DNA from: Piezodorus guildinii
Lineage: Eukaryota; Arthropoda; Insecta; Hemiptera; Pentatomidae
Reading direction: 5' to 3'
Assembly: GCA_023052935.1 (NCBI GenBank)
Contig: CM041292.1
Coordinates: 111,009,436-111,073,435 of the forward strand
DNA length: 64,000 nucleotides
Shown here: positions 10,221-21,185 of the stretch, piece after piece
How positions within the stretch are numbered: the stretch's first letter is position 1
How the letters are laid out: each line of letters opens with the position of its first letter
Made by a program: the position numbers and the translations under genes
The notes under the pieces: model-generated
The model's database searches: none
Told to the model about the DNA's origin: nothing
The model's input: only the letters and a program-made list of their open reading frames with translations

Positions 10221-11700
10221 ACACTGCCGGACAAAATTAAAGGATCACTTACAAATATTTATATTATTATTACATAAGAGATAAAAATAGGAATTTCTTT
10301 GTCCCAGACTGGACTTTGTGTTGTATCTTATCTAGTTAATCCTCTACCTGTTTATATTCCTACCCGTTTATGGAGAAAAGGGTCAGTTAATCCTCTTCTT
10401 TTCTTTCTTCCTATCAGTAAATGGTTAGTTGTTAGCAAAGATTCATCTTATTGAAGATTTTCTAACATTTAAGAGACTTTAGTTTTTACTTGTGAGTTTA
10501 GTAAGAACGTTGTGATGGCCAACAGAAGAGAATGGACCGAAGAGGAATCAATTTGTGCTGTTGCTTTGAGTGAAGAAGGGTTTTCTCAAAGGCATATTGC
10601 GCAACGGCTCCAGAGGTCACAATCCGTAGTGTCCAGGGTGCTTAATAGGCACCGTCAAACTGGAGGGCATACAAGAAGAGTCGGAAAAGGCCGTCCGAGG
10701 TCAACTTCCCACCGTGCTCTTCGGGATCGCCGATCAACTGATAACAGTCTGCGTGGTCTCCTGCAGAGGTTCAGGAATGTGCAAATTTCAGAGCGAACCG
10801 TGAGAAAACGACTCAGCGATTATGGATTGACCTCCCATCCTTCAGCTACTGGACCTCTTCTCTCCAAGGAATACCGGGTTGAGCACTTGAGGTTTGCTCG
10901 GGAGCACCTAAACTGGACTCAGGAAGATTTGAGCTTCGTATTATTCAGCGATGAGTCAAGATTCTGTCTCCGATCTCCAGATGGACGGAAAAAGGTATGG
11001 TGAAGGCGGGGAGAGAGGTATGCTCCATGCACTTTTTCTCCAAGGGTTGCGTTTGGTGGTGGGTTAGTGATGGTGTGGGGGTGGAAGGCATAAATTTAAA
11101 CTCCCGTACAGAGTTGGTTCTTGTGAACCGTGGCTCTTTAACTGCTGACAGGTACATTCGGGAGGTACTTGAGCCACATGTAATACCTTTCAACAGAAAT
11201 ATCGCAGGTAACTTTATTTTTATGGACGATAATGCTCGACCTCAAGTTGCTCGATCAGTGCAAAATTTCCTCAGACAAGAAGAAATTGACGTTATGGTTT
11301 GGCCACCCAGAAGTCCAGATATGAACCCAATAGAGCATGTATGGGTCATGCTTGGAAGACATGTCCGCGCCCGAGACCCACAAAATTTAACAAATTTAAG
11401 GGAAATGTTAGTGGAAGAGTGGAACAACATCCCAGAACAACATGTAAGAGCCCTGGTCGCTAGAATGGGTAGGAGAATGGAAGCAATTATCAGAGCTAGA
11501 GGCGGGAATACCAATTATTGATCGTTTTCCTCGAATTCTTCCTTTTTATTCAGTTTTGTTATTTCATTTGATTTCAAAGATTTACTTTTTCATTTTGAGT
11601 CTGTAGGACATTTTTATTTTTTGATTTGTTTTCTTATTAATAATTTCTAGAAAAGAATTTTTTATTTGTTATTACCCTTATAATAAAGTGTGACTTCCAA
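10221..11700 (+). mobile_element. Tc1-like transposon, decayed, left terminus preserved
   Basis: The left end ACACTGCCGGACAAAATTAA at 10221 follows a TA dinucleotide and resembles Tc1-superfamily inverted repeats known in arthropods. A transposase coding region follows. Near 11680-11700 only a weak inverted match to the left end remains, so the right terminus is degraded or lost. Confidence 0.8.
10512..11521 (+). pseudogene. Tc1-like transposase, broken by one stop and a frameshift
   Basis: The first frame (10512-11003) has a helix-turn-helix region (GFSQRHIAQRLQRSQSVVSR), a basic GRPR-type hook and the first catalytic aspartate in FVLFSDESRFCL. It ends at a TGA at about 11001-11003 inside the conserved arginine-rich segment, consistent with a CGA-to-TGA change. 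Conserved sequence continues in that frame to about 11085, where a small indel shifts the frame. The frame ending at 11521 then carries the second aspartate (FIFMDDNARPQ) and the third acidic residue (SPDMNPIEHVW), a DD34E-type arrangement. Catalytic residues are present but the protein cannot be made as it stands. Confidence 0.88.
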
Positions 11701-11799
11701 AGAAAAAAGAGTATTATCAAAAATACTCTATACAGTTCAGTAATTTCAAACTATTTTAAATTTTACTTTCACTGACTCTTATATAAAATATATATTGGA

Positions 11800-12345
11800 A
11801 GGGCCAATTGAGGTAGTGAAAATTTTCTAATTCAAGGTTTCAATGGTAATACACGTTTTAGGCCACTCAGTCCAGAACCAAGACGCGCGAAAAAGTCTAA
11901 CTGTGTGTGTGTGTGTGTGTGTTAAGTATACACCCGAGATGTTACACAAACTTTTAACTAAAATTGGATGACCAGAATAGCTACTTTATGCTCTGCTTTT
12001 TGCACCTTTTTGAGTTTTCGAAAAAAACGGCTCTAAAGATTTTTATTAAACTCGTTATACCGATGTCAAATTTGATGGAATTTAATATCGTGCAGGTTCA
12101 TTCTGATTGAAATATTCTGACAGAACTTAAATGCCGATATTTTAAATTTTGTACCCCTAAATTACTTTTTACTTTGTGGATTCGCAAAAATTAACCATTT
12201 GGTCTTCATATAATTTAATAAAACGTGTTGATCGAATTTAAGTACTTATCTAAAGAAAAAAAGATCAAATATAGTTTTTTTTTTTATGTAATTTTTTTTC
12301 CTAATTTAAGAATAATAATATAGATGTATAATATACCACTGGAGA
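11800..12345 (-). repeat. Partial copy of the ACTTTCACTTACC repeat family
   Basis: It shares the family's ordered blocks: AATACACGTTTTAGG, a TG microsatellite (11902-11921), CATCTCGGGTGTAT-type sequence, TAAACTCG, and AGAGCTAAAAATTTTTAG. Both termini are missing or diverged. Confidence 0.65.
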
Positions 12346-12780
12346 GCTAAAAATTTTTAGAAAAAATCTTATCGTGTTATTCATGTACATCACAGCATCT
12401 AAGAAAAACGTCTTGGGAAATAAAGTATACAAACGAAAATTGTTACGAGTAACTGCTTTTGATATTCATAAAATGCAAATATAAATTGTTTCTGCTGGAG
12501 AGTACTAAGAAGTATAAATATTGCATTAAAAAAGCTCAATAAGATCTCGTAAAAGATTGTCATAGGATCGGACCCACATTTCTTAACATAAAGCAGCCAC
12601 CCTGACACAAAAATCCAGAAACTTAGTATTTAATAAAAAACCTCTAATAATATAAAACTATATTTTAGAAATGTATTTATTTCTCTCTACCTTACCATAT
12701 GGCAATACGGGAGTAAGTAGCATATCCTGTGAGATGCCAATAGCAATCTTGAATTTTTATTTCTCTTTTCTCACTATTTT
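12346..12780. other. Non-coding stretch, nothing recognised
   Basis: AT-rich; the one open frame here (12399-12608, minus) is not codon-like. Confidence 0.4.
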
Positions 12781-13142
12781 TCACTCGGGACTCTAATCGG
12801 TGACTATCTCTACAGCTTCTCCCTTTGGAGGTGGTCTTCTCTGGTCCTGTCAAGTTCGGCCTATGTTATAAGCTGCTGGACCAATTAAAGTTTTCCACCC
12901 GTGAACAAATGATATGAAAGTTTGATGATTCTCTTTAGACACTAGAAAATCGCGCCCCAATTGAATATGGAGACCGGTTTCCCTGATTAGTCAGACCGTC
13001 AGTGCTTCAAAAGCGGAGCAGTCCACAATGATGTGTTCAGTTGCCTCCGGGACTACACAACTTGGGCACAGGGATCTGTCTTTCTCAAAACGATGCATCT
13101 TACTTCGGAAAGCCCCGCAATGAGTAATTGCGAGACCCACTA
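12781..13142 (-). pseudogene. LINE C-terminal zinc-motif relic (R1/jockey-like)
   Basis: On the minus strand the sequence reads KMHRFEKDRSLCPSCVVPEA and then TEHIIVDCSAFEAL. The C-x2-C...H-x4-C arrangement is typical of the region after the reverse transcriptase or RNase H in R1/jockey-type LINEs. A stop follows shortly, and the region upstream is not recognisable. Confidence 0.65.
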
Positions 13143-14110
13143 TTTTTTTTACACATGCTATGACAGATTGCGAATCTATTTATTGTTCTCAAATTTTAGA
13201 AAAAATAACAGCAATTAAAGTAGTTCAATCTTCAATTGAAGCTCAGAAAAAATAGTCTGTATTTTTACTTGATGTTAAGTAATGCCTGCTAATTAATGAT
13301 GAAAGATTTGCTCTTAAACGATTAGGAATAGGTATGTTAACAAGTTTCCTGTTTGAAGTGTCCTAGGTCAAAGTTATGGGCCTGGCTAAAACTCCAGCTA
13401 CAACTGAAGTATATCAACAACAAATACTAAGAGTATAATTGCAAGTACAAAATAGGTAGAGCAAAGATATAGCAACAGATGTAGAATGCATTTGGAAATC
13501 TGTCTTTCATCCAGTGGGAGATGGAATTGCAATTACTGGATTATTTCTTTCCACCAAAAACCTCCATTTTCTGGGTTGAATGGTTGCTGAATTAATTTAG
13601 GACAATAGATAGCAAACTTGGAGAAATGAAATATTCAATACTTTCTTGGAAATCATCTGTAAAGAACACAAGAAGACAGGAATAGTATTGATAAAACTCA
13701 TTAGACTGTGCCATCATCATAGGTGTTTTATTATTATTTGCATGTATAAACTAATTTTCTAATTAGATGTAAGAAAGGTTTCGGACTGTTGTAAACAACA
13801 AGAATATAGTTTGATTTAATATAATTATCACTGAGACTAATAACGTGCTAAAGATAAATAATAATATGTGTGTTAAGTTTTATTTACATGCAAGTAATCC
13901 CCTAAGGTGAATTAAAATTAAAAAAAATATTCTTAGTTTGATTTAATGATTTATCGACTGCCTAAATTGTAAGAAGTTCACTGTACTGGTAATTTTGTTT
14001 TTTCAATAAAGAATTTTCAATTGAATTTCGTAGTGCATTCCACACGCTACCCTAAGAGAAAAAATCCTAAAGCAAAATATTAAAATTGACACAAAACTAC
14101 AAAAATAGAA
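13143..14110. other. Non-coding stretch, nothing recognised
   Basis: No supported gene. The sequence after about 13960 may belong to the terminus of the decayed Tc1 element that follows. Confidence 0.35.
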
Positions 14111-15150
14111 AACTGGGCTGTCTCAAACAATCGCTCACTATGAAGAGATATATTCTGCATGAAGACAAACCTCTATATGAAAGGCATATAATAACGTCTA
14201 CTCAAGAATATCAATTTATTATTTAAGAAAGGATAAGAGACGGAGGAAGACAAACAAGGTGTTTAAGCAATATTCCAGATTCGACAGACTTACCACCAGC
14301 TGTGCGAGACCATTTAGCCCATAGGTAAGCTTTAAATAATAAATAATTAAAATGTTTAATAATTATTATGTTCTTATTTAATAAATCATTTAGTTTTTTA
14401 GTTCATGTTAATCATAACACCAAAATTACAACCTTATTTCCTTATTAAACAGTTATCTTAAATACTTTTGGGTAATTATCTTAAATAATTACCAATGTCA
14501 TCAAACTCATTTCTATTCTTTCAACAGAGCAAACTGATGAGCACTTTCTACCGTGAAAAGGAGACTAAGGGAAAGAAATTTTTGGGGCGTCTTGGTTCGC
14601 TAAAAGCTTTTCTGAAGCCAGCCAATAAGAAGAATATATATTTTTTGACACTCGATTACATGAATTTTACTGTGAAGGATCGGAGAATGGTACTTAAGAC
14701 AGACAAATCAAAGTTTCAGGTTTTTGCCTAATCGTAAGATAATAGTTCACCACACACCTTCAGCAAAGTTCTCATAACTCCAACAGTGAAGCATGGAGGA
14801 GGGTCAGTTTTTCAGGCTTTGGACAAGGAAATGTTAAACAGGAATTTTTAAAAAAGATGGACATTTTGAAAGACTTCGCAATTTCTTCTGGTCCTCGTTT
14901 AACTGGTACTAATTTTATTATGCAGCAGGATAACGATCTAAAACACTCATCAAAATTTTCTGGGAGTATTCGCAAGACAAATAAAATTGCGGTATCTTAA
15001 TTAGCTGGCTCAATCGCCAGATCTCAGTCGAATTAGGCTCCTTTAGGAAGAACTTCATAGGAAGTTCTGAGACATTTTTCTAACTTAATAGTGAAACAAT
15101 AGATAAACTACTTGAGGAATGCTAGGATTGGTCATATCTGTTTTGAAAAG
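14111..15150 (+). pseudogene. Heavily decayed Tc1-like transposase
   Basis: Blocks in several frames follow Tc1 order: a helix-turn-helix-like start near 14120, DYMNFTVKDRRMVL followed by a TDKSKFQVF block (14660-14728; the usual catalytic DES-type triplet is altered), PTVKHGGGSV (about 14782), FIMQQDNDLKHS (about 14917) and a degraded W-x-R-Q-I-S-x-E block near 15005 where the third acidic residue should lie. There are many stops and indels. This is a different lineage from the element at 10.2 kb. Confidence 0.7.
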
Positions 15151-15458
15151 CATCCTCTCTTGAAGTAAAAACCAGTATGACAGCGTTGCATTATTATTAA
15201 ATTGTGTATCCACAAAGTTTTATAAAGTTCATTATGTGTTTATGATAAATTGTTTATTCACTTATTTATTGTTTTATTCCTTCTATAGTTCCTTTAGTCA
15301 TGTTTTATTTTTTTGTTGTAATCCAAATTTTCCCTACAAAAATTGAAGAGATTCCTAACACTTGATCGGGAGAGTACCTCTAAAACACTTACTGACAGGC
15401 TGCAGGCAATTGATGTCAATCTCTCATATCATTAAAATACTTCATTAAATAATAAAAA

Positions 15459-16080
15459 TCTGGTGCGGGCAACACACGACTTTCACTTACCTACGTTTTA
15501 AAAATCGATTAAAGAATTTTCAAACACAGTTGGAAGAATGTTCAAATGAATTTCTATAGAAACGTGTTATAGTTATTTTTATAAAATCTACAAAATTAGA
15601 AGTACTTTAGAGAAAGAAAATTTAAAGTATCGGCATTTAAGCCCTGTCAGACCATTATAATCAGAATGAAACCTACATGATATCAAAGCCCATTAAATTT
15701 TACATCGATATAGCGAGTTTAATCAAAATCGTCGGAACCATTTTTGAGAAAATCATAAAAAGGTGAAATATGCATGGTATAATGTGGCTCTTCTGGTTAG
15801 CCGATTTTGATGAAAAAGATTTTGTAACATCTCGGGCGTATATTTGTCTTAAATATAAAATTTCAGTTTGATAGGACTTACTGTTTCTGCCCGAGAGTTA
15901 CACACACACACACACACACACACAACACACACACACACACACACACACAGACCGTTTTGCGGGACTTGGTTATTTGGACTCAGGAGACCCTAAAACGTGT
16001 ATTTCCGTTGAAACCTGGAATTCGAAATGGTTCACGATCGCAATACTTTCCCTTACTATATATAGTAAGTGAAAGTAATA
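15459..16080 (+). repeat. Copy of the ACTTTCACTTACC repeat family with CA microsatellite
   Basis: It starts TCTGGTGCGGGCAACACACG then ACTTTCACTTACC, and ends with CGATCGCAATACTTTCCC and AGTAAGTGAAAGTAA. The two ends carry a short inverted repeat. An interrupted (CA)n array at 15900-15949 lies about 130 bp before the right end, the same relative place as in other copies. Confidence 0.8.
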
Positions 16081-16280
16081 GTAACAATATTTATATTCTA
16101 AAATAAATTCATTTATATGAGTCAATTTGAATTTCTTCAAGTATACCTTCGATTATTATGATTTATTTGTTTATTATTAGTTTTTTTTAAAGTAATGACA
16201 TATTTCGTGAGTAATTAATGATCAATTCCAACCAAACTTCAAAAAGGTATGTCACTCCCTTAATCAACCATGTCCATACA

Positions 16281-16762
16281 TTAGCCATGAACTGTTATTG
16301 GTAATATATCAAAATTAGCAATATTGTAGTCGGATACATTCACCTTTTGCAGTGGATTTACTGTATCTAATTTAATAAAATAAAAAAAATTATTAGATAT
16401 AAGATAAGCATCTGTCATTACCATATCTATATTTAAGGGAGGTAAAGGCCCAGATGGTGGATCATCAACAAATGGTTGGTGTATCGTATGTCTCTTCAAC
16501 AAATACAAAAGATAAGATAGATACTCATTCCTTCTTGCTTTATCCTCTATTGCGCACGTTGGTTCACTTAACTTTGTTATCCAACAGGTTATTAACATCA
16601 TATCTACCAGTAGAAAATAAAAAATAACATGAGAAAATATATATACACAAAAACAGCTCACCTCTTAACTAACCTACCCAGCTCATTTTCTAAGAAGGAT
16701 ATATTATTTTTTATTTCATACATCATTTTATTGAAATCTGCATCGAGATTCAAAGCATCCAT
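16281..16762 (-). CDS. Small protein resembling the DUF4485 family (two or three exons)
   Basis: Exon 1 is 16762-16678 (MDALNLDADFNKMMYEIKNN then ISFLENEL), ending at G/GTAGGT. Exon 2 starts at 16603 after CTGGTAG and joins in phase; it reads CAIEDKARRNEYLSYLLYLL and PSGPLPPLNIDM, ending at a possible donor ATG/GTAATG (16422/16421). If that donor is used, a 50-60 bp intron leads to a stop within a few codons. If not, the frame runs to 16281. The helical block with basic residues followed by a proline-rich P-x-G-P-L-P-P-L ending reminds me of DUF4485, whose function is not established. The gene lies just downstream of the CEP20-like gene on the same strand. Confidence 0.55.
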
Positions 16763-16913
16763 TTTATTGATTTTGAATTAAATGTATTAACAATAATTTG
16801 GTCAAGATATTTTACAGTGTTATTGGGAGATTGTAGAGTATCATATGATTTCTATAAAATTAAAAAATAAAACAACAACCAGCTAAATAAAATATTTTTA
16901 ATTAATTAATAAT

Positions 16914-17499
16914 TTAATAATTACAACTTTGTTTGACTTTGTTTATCAACTGGCATAGCAGAGGCCTGAAAAAATGAAAATTATGTTATATGGTTAAATG
17001 ACTTGATATTTATAAGTTAAAATGATAAGCCTTACAAAGAATCGTCTGAACTGTCTTTCAAACCAAGTTCACTCATTATTCTGTGATGTATGTTTTCATC
17101 TCTTGAATATATAAAATCCGACTCTAAAATAAATAATATAAATTATTTTAATATTTATTCTTTCATAATTTTTTATTAGTTTAAATCTAAACTCAACCTG
17201 AACTGAAGATAGCGCTGGTATAGGAGTATCCGATCCACTGAAGATATTCGCCAATTAATGAATTGATAAGGTTTACTTCTGGAGTAATAATGGGTTTCGA
17301 AACCTTTTTTAAATCATGAATTCCTAGTAATCTTAAAACTTCACATCTAATTTCAGATCTCAACTTTCCTAAAACTCCATCACGTTCTAAACCACCTCTT
17401 ACAGCTGAAATTAATTGAAGTGGGTTTTAAATATATAGACAAAACTGTAAATAAATAATACTAGAGTAAAAACATACCTTCTACTAGTTTTTCTTCCAT
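16914..17499 (-). CDS. CEP20/FOR20 (FOPNL)-like centriolar protein, four coding exons
   Basis: Exons 17499-17478, 17404-17198, 17123-17036 and 16965-16914 join in phase through canonical GT-AG sites to give about 122 residues. The N-terminus (LERDGVLGKLRSEIRCEVLR) matches the FOP/FOR20 dimerisation region. The LisH-type segment is NLINSLIGEYLQWIGYSYTS followed by AIFSSES, and the C-terminus has the conserved S-L-P-L-L block. Human CEP20 (174 residues) acts at centriolar satellites and basal bodies in ciliogenesis; this copy lacks the longer C-terminal tail. Codons upstream of the chosen ATG stay open to an acceptor at 17591, so the protein may start in an earlier exon. It is divergent to the DPH4-like gene, suggesting shared promoter DNA. 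Confidence 0.75.
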
Positions 17500-17978
17500 T
17501 TCATAATACCAGTCTTCTATGTTTGGATGAACGTACAAAACTGAATCTCCATGGCAACAGCCATAAGATGGATAACTCCCATGGATACTACTAAAAAAAC
17601 ATGTTAATTGTCATATATTGATCAAATCGAGATAATATTTTTTTACATCGTGACTAAATAAATTTTAAGTTGTATCCCTTAAATGCTTCTATTAACATGA
17701 GAAAGGGAATGTAGCTTCCTTGGATAAGCTTTACAACACGGAGTTTGTAACAGTAATAGTACTATTACAACCTCCTTGCTTTACAAGCATTGTGAAAGGT
17801 TATGGTGCTTTAGGTTACCTTTCATATCAATACCACTTGTTGCTGGTTATTTTTTTAATGTATTTCATGCCCTCATCCAGTTTTTATTAAATTTTCACAA
17901 CTGAATAATCGCCTCGTTATAGTTATGTAAGAAAATCTATCTTTGTTGTTCTATCAGTCAGGGATAAGATAATAAAAA
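17500..17978. promoter_or_regulatory. Divergent 5' region between CEP20-like and DPH4-like genes
   Basis: About 480 bp separate the two start codons, and about 390 bp separate the CEP20-like acceptor at 17591 from the DPH4-like ATG. The head-to-head layout suggests a bidirectional promoter. No clear TATA box is seen; GTCAGGGATAAG just upstream of 17979 lies in the likely 5' UTR. The bidirectional role is inferred from layout only. Confidence 0.4.
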
Positions 17979-18389
17979 ATGAACAACTACTACCTGGTTC
18001 TGGGATGTAAATCAGATGCTTCCTATGATGAAATCAAAAGACGTTACCATGATTTGATTTTAAAATGTCATCCTGATAAAGGAGAGAGTAGTGATAATGG
18101 GAATTGCTCATTTCAAGAAATTGATGAAGCTTGGAAAATATTGAGAGATCCAATTCAGAGGAGGGCCTATGATGAAGATGTTAGACAGAGAATGTTAGAA
18201 GAACAACAGTTAATGTTTGGTACATTTAAACTGGACGAGCTAGATTATGATTCTTCAACTGGAACATACTCGTGTGTTTGTAAGTGTGGAGGTATTTATA
18301 GTTTTACAAGACAGGGCTGTGAAGAATTTAATTCTTGTTTAGTGGACTGTGAACAATGTTCGTTGATGATTTCTGTTGATTTTGAGTAA
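17979..18389 (+). CDS. DPH4/DNAJC24-type J-domain protein of diphthamide synthesis
   Basis: An intronless 136-residue protein. The J-domain (about 3-70) carries the HPD triad at 31-33 and a helix IV with RDPIQRRAYDED. The C-terminal half is a DPH-type (CSL) zinc finger: C-x-C-G at 101-104 and C-x2-C at 124-127 (YSCVCKCGG ... VDCEQC). This domain pairing is specific for DPH4/DNAJC24, which works with DPH1-DPH3 in the first step of diphthamide formation on elongation factor 2 and can bind iron at the CSL domain. Length fits the family (about 150-170). The start is the first ATG after an in-frame stop. It is divergently paired with the CEP20-like gene. Confidence 0.9.
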   Translation: MNNYYLVLGCKSDASYDEIKRRYHDLILKCHPDKGESSDNGNCSFQEIDEAWKILRDPIQRRAYDEDVRQRMLEEQQLMFGTFKLDELDYDSSTGTYSCVCKCGGIYSFTRQGCEEFNSCLVDCEQCSLMISVDFE

Positions 18390-19243
18390 TCAAAATTGAA
18401 TTTCTCTATAATAATTGATGGATTATTTTCATTTGGCATAAATTTACTAAATCTTTCTGTTCTTTTTTTGTCAATAGTTTTCTGTTTATTTGGTGCTATT
18501 TATTTATAGTTTATGATAGCTATAATTTGTTTTTATGTCTAAGAAGAACTTCACTTTTGCAGCAAGTTTAAAGCACAGCTTTATCATATGAGCTATTGTA
18601 AGTATGACCTCAGAAAAAATTTTCATCAGCATTTTATTCTTACCATTTCTCATGCAGATCAATTTGGTTTCGTAAATTAGTTAATTCATTTTACCTTTGT
18701 TTATTTGCTTCTGAGTAATTTATTTTTTTATAGATTCCTGTATATCTCTAATAGTCATTATAAGAAGTTGTTCCCAAAATATAAGTTTCATCCTCATATC
18801 TTAGCTTTTTATAATCATCTTGAACATTTTTGAAGTTCAATCTGAAATTCAAATTGTTGACTGTTAAAGCAAAAACATTAATAATATATCAAACTCCTTG
18901 AGGCGATTCTGAATATAAAATTTCCCATTTAGGGATTGGTAACTAAAGATATTATTTAAACTAGTTCCTTTCAAGTTACAATTAAAAACTAATTTATGAT
19001 CATCACTACCAGGATAGGATTTCAATTACAATTATTACTGCAATATAACTAATAAACACAACAACAGTGATTTTTACACTTTCAAATATATTTCTGAAAG
19101 ATATTTCTGATAAATCCAACCAATGGCCAAGTTATTGAGTAGACTACTCCAAGATAGGATGAGTCAAACAAGAGAAGTTGCTATGTATCAATTTTTAAAT
19201 TTTATAAAATTGAATCGGTTAGGAAATGCAGCAATAATTACAG
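18390..19243. other. 3' UTR and intergenic sequence of the DPH4-like gene
   Basis: AT-rich with no second gene. The ATAATAAT-type sequence just after the stop could contribute to polyadenylation. Confidence 0.35.
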
Positions 19244-19474
19244 GTGTACATACAGCAGAAACATAGGAGGGTTCTACCCTTGCTTTCCAAGAAGAGTGGA
19301 AGGCAGTATGCAAAAAATAGACCTTTCTCAGATAGCTCAACCTTTAAAACAGAGAGAACTAGACACTCACAACGAAGACACAGAAGCCTCCGAAGGGAAC
19401 AGGAAAAAGATCCTGGATTTGGCAGTATACCAAGAAAAACAGCTGCCAGACAACTCAACCATATCTTAATATAA
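19244..19474 (+). other. Unrecognised coding-like fragment, Arg/Ser-rich
   Basis: An open frame of 76 codons with higher GC and a sensible amino-acid mix: RTRHSQRRHRSLRREQEKDP, then GFGSIPRKTAARQLNHILI and a stop. It is preceded by TTACAG at 19238-19243, a weak acceptor without a good pyrimidine tract. It could be a terminal exon or a transposon fragment. No function assigned. Confidence 0.25.
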
Positions 19475-19910
19475 CCAGGGAGAATTACAGTAATAACTGA
19501 GATAGAAAAGAAAAGAGGAATTTTTATATTCTTCCAATAACAATATTTACTAAATTAAAAATCAGTGATCACAATCTTAGGGTATTTCACCCATTTTCAG
19601 TATCCTGTAAACATTATAAACTAATCCCTACAAACTCATTACAAGCAGTTTATTCTATTATAAGTAATTAAAAATTTGTTGTTCAATTGAAAAGTTATTA
19701 AAAATAGATACCCAAATCAACTCGACCATGATAAGTGCTGAAGATTAAAATTATATTTAGTCTCATGATTATTATTGTGTTGTAAATAAACCATTTATTT
19801 TAGTATTTAATGTGTATGAATAAATTGGATAACACAATGTCCTTTGGAAAATAATTCAATTCTAAATCCCGATTAAATTATAAATATAGCATAAGTTTCA
19901 GTAATTACCC

Positions 19911-20177
19911 ATGGCATCCAATACTTCAAATCTTCTTTTTAAATGGATAAACCATAGCAGAGAAGTTAAGATCAGGACTGTCTCCAATAAAGATGTGAAT
20001 GAATTTACAGAAATCGTATTTGTCGAAGAGGGGGCAGCCCATGGTTTAATTTGGGTTCTAGACCTAAACCTGATTCCTGGCATTCCTTCTACATACTCTC
20101 CTCCGATATTTCTGTCTCTACACATTGTTCCCAGGGCCTGCTTGATTAAAAATAATGGCAACAAAGCCATGGATTAA
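19911..20177 (+). other. Unrecognised coding-like fragment
   Basis: Two overlapping antisense frames are open here. The plus frame reads KWINHSREVKIRTVSNKDVN, EFTEIVFVEEGAAHGLIWVL and ends NGNKAMD. Base composition is less AT-rich than its surroundings, as seen for exons and transposon relics in this window. No motif decides the strand or family. Confidence 0.25.
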
Positions 20178-20904
20178 AAGCTATTCACCCTGGGAGAGTT
20201 CAAGAATTCTGGTATGTATGTTGCAATTTTGTTCTGATAATCTAGGGAACTAATTTATTCCAGGGACTTCATCGTACATAGTTCTAGAATAAAACTTTTT
20301 CTGTATTTCTAACATGAATACTTCCTTTCAACATATTCTAGGACAACAATATTGATTATTCAATAGTTTCTTTACAATCAATAAAAAAGAATATAACTAT
20401 ATGGTGCCTGCAAATGTTGTTTGCTTGTTCAAGGAGGAAAAAAAACAAACTTATATCTGATTTCAAATAGAACCTTAGAAATAGTCAAGAAAAAATTGAA
20501 CATTGTAAGGATAAAAAAATTATTAAATCGATTTGTAGTTTTTAAGCTTATTAATAAATGTTGGCATTGATTTAAAATGGTTCTGACTTCTTTGACCATG
20601 ATTTGAAGAAACAGAGCTTCAAAGTTTGTTGTAATATGAAGATTTTCCTGTTTGGTCTTACGAATTGAGTTACAAAATATCTTTAAGATTTGGACTTACA
20701 TTCACCTATTTTTGTGTAATGTTATTTGAATATTTAATCTTCCAATTAATAAATTTCCATTCCATTCTGCAGTCTTTGAGTGCCATAATATTACTTGTAG
20801 AACTTTATGGAACTAATATTCTTTCACTATTTTTATTGAAATGCAATATTTTTGATGCTGGTATATAAGATTCTCCTTTTGATTTTATCATCTGTATTTT
20901 TATT
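20178..20904. other. Non-coding stretch, nothing recognised
   Basis: AT-rich; no feature seen. Confidence 0.4.
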
Positions 20905-21185
20905 TTAAAAAAACACGTTCCTCTACAACCCATGAAGGGTCTTGGGCTCAATACATATAGAGATTTGTACTGTTTCATGAGCAAAGGCTGTGTAAGAAGA
21001 TGATTCCTCCCAATTTTGTGTACCCACTTTATTGAGGCTGGGTGTGCTCCAGGAGGGTCTTCATACCCCAGGGTCACTCCACGCCAGAAATAACAGAATA
21101 AATAATTCTGCCGCAGCCAGGGTTCGAACCTGGGACCCAGAGAATAGTAGACTAGTGCTCTATCCACTAGACCATGCCACTCCCT
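20905..21185 (-). mobile_element. tRNA-derived SINE, third family
   Basis: On the minus strand the head reads GGGAGTGGCATGGTCTAGTG and continues with GATAGAGC (box A region) and CCCAGGTTCGAACCCTGG (box B and T-arm). The acceptor stem does not pair, so it is a SINE head, not a tRNA gene. A body of about 200 bp follows, ending near 20905 in an A-rich stretch. Target duplications were not identified. Confidence 0.75.

Noticed and set aside
10945..11514. Minus-strand frames in the Tc1 element
   Set aside because: They are antisense to the transposase, whose catalytic motifs lie on the plus strand.
21110..21184. tRNA gene on the minus strand
   Set aside because: Box A and box B are present but the acceptor stem does not pair, and a SINE body follows.
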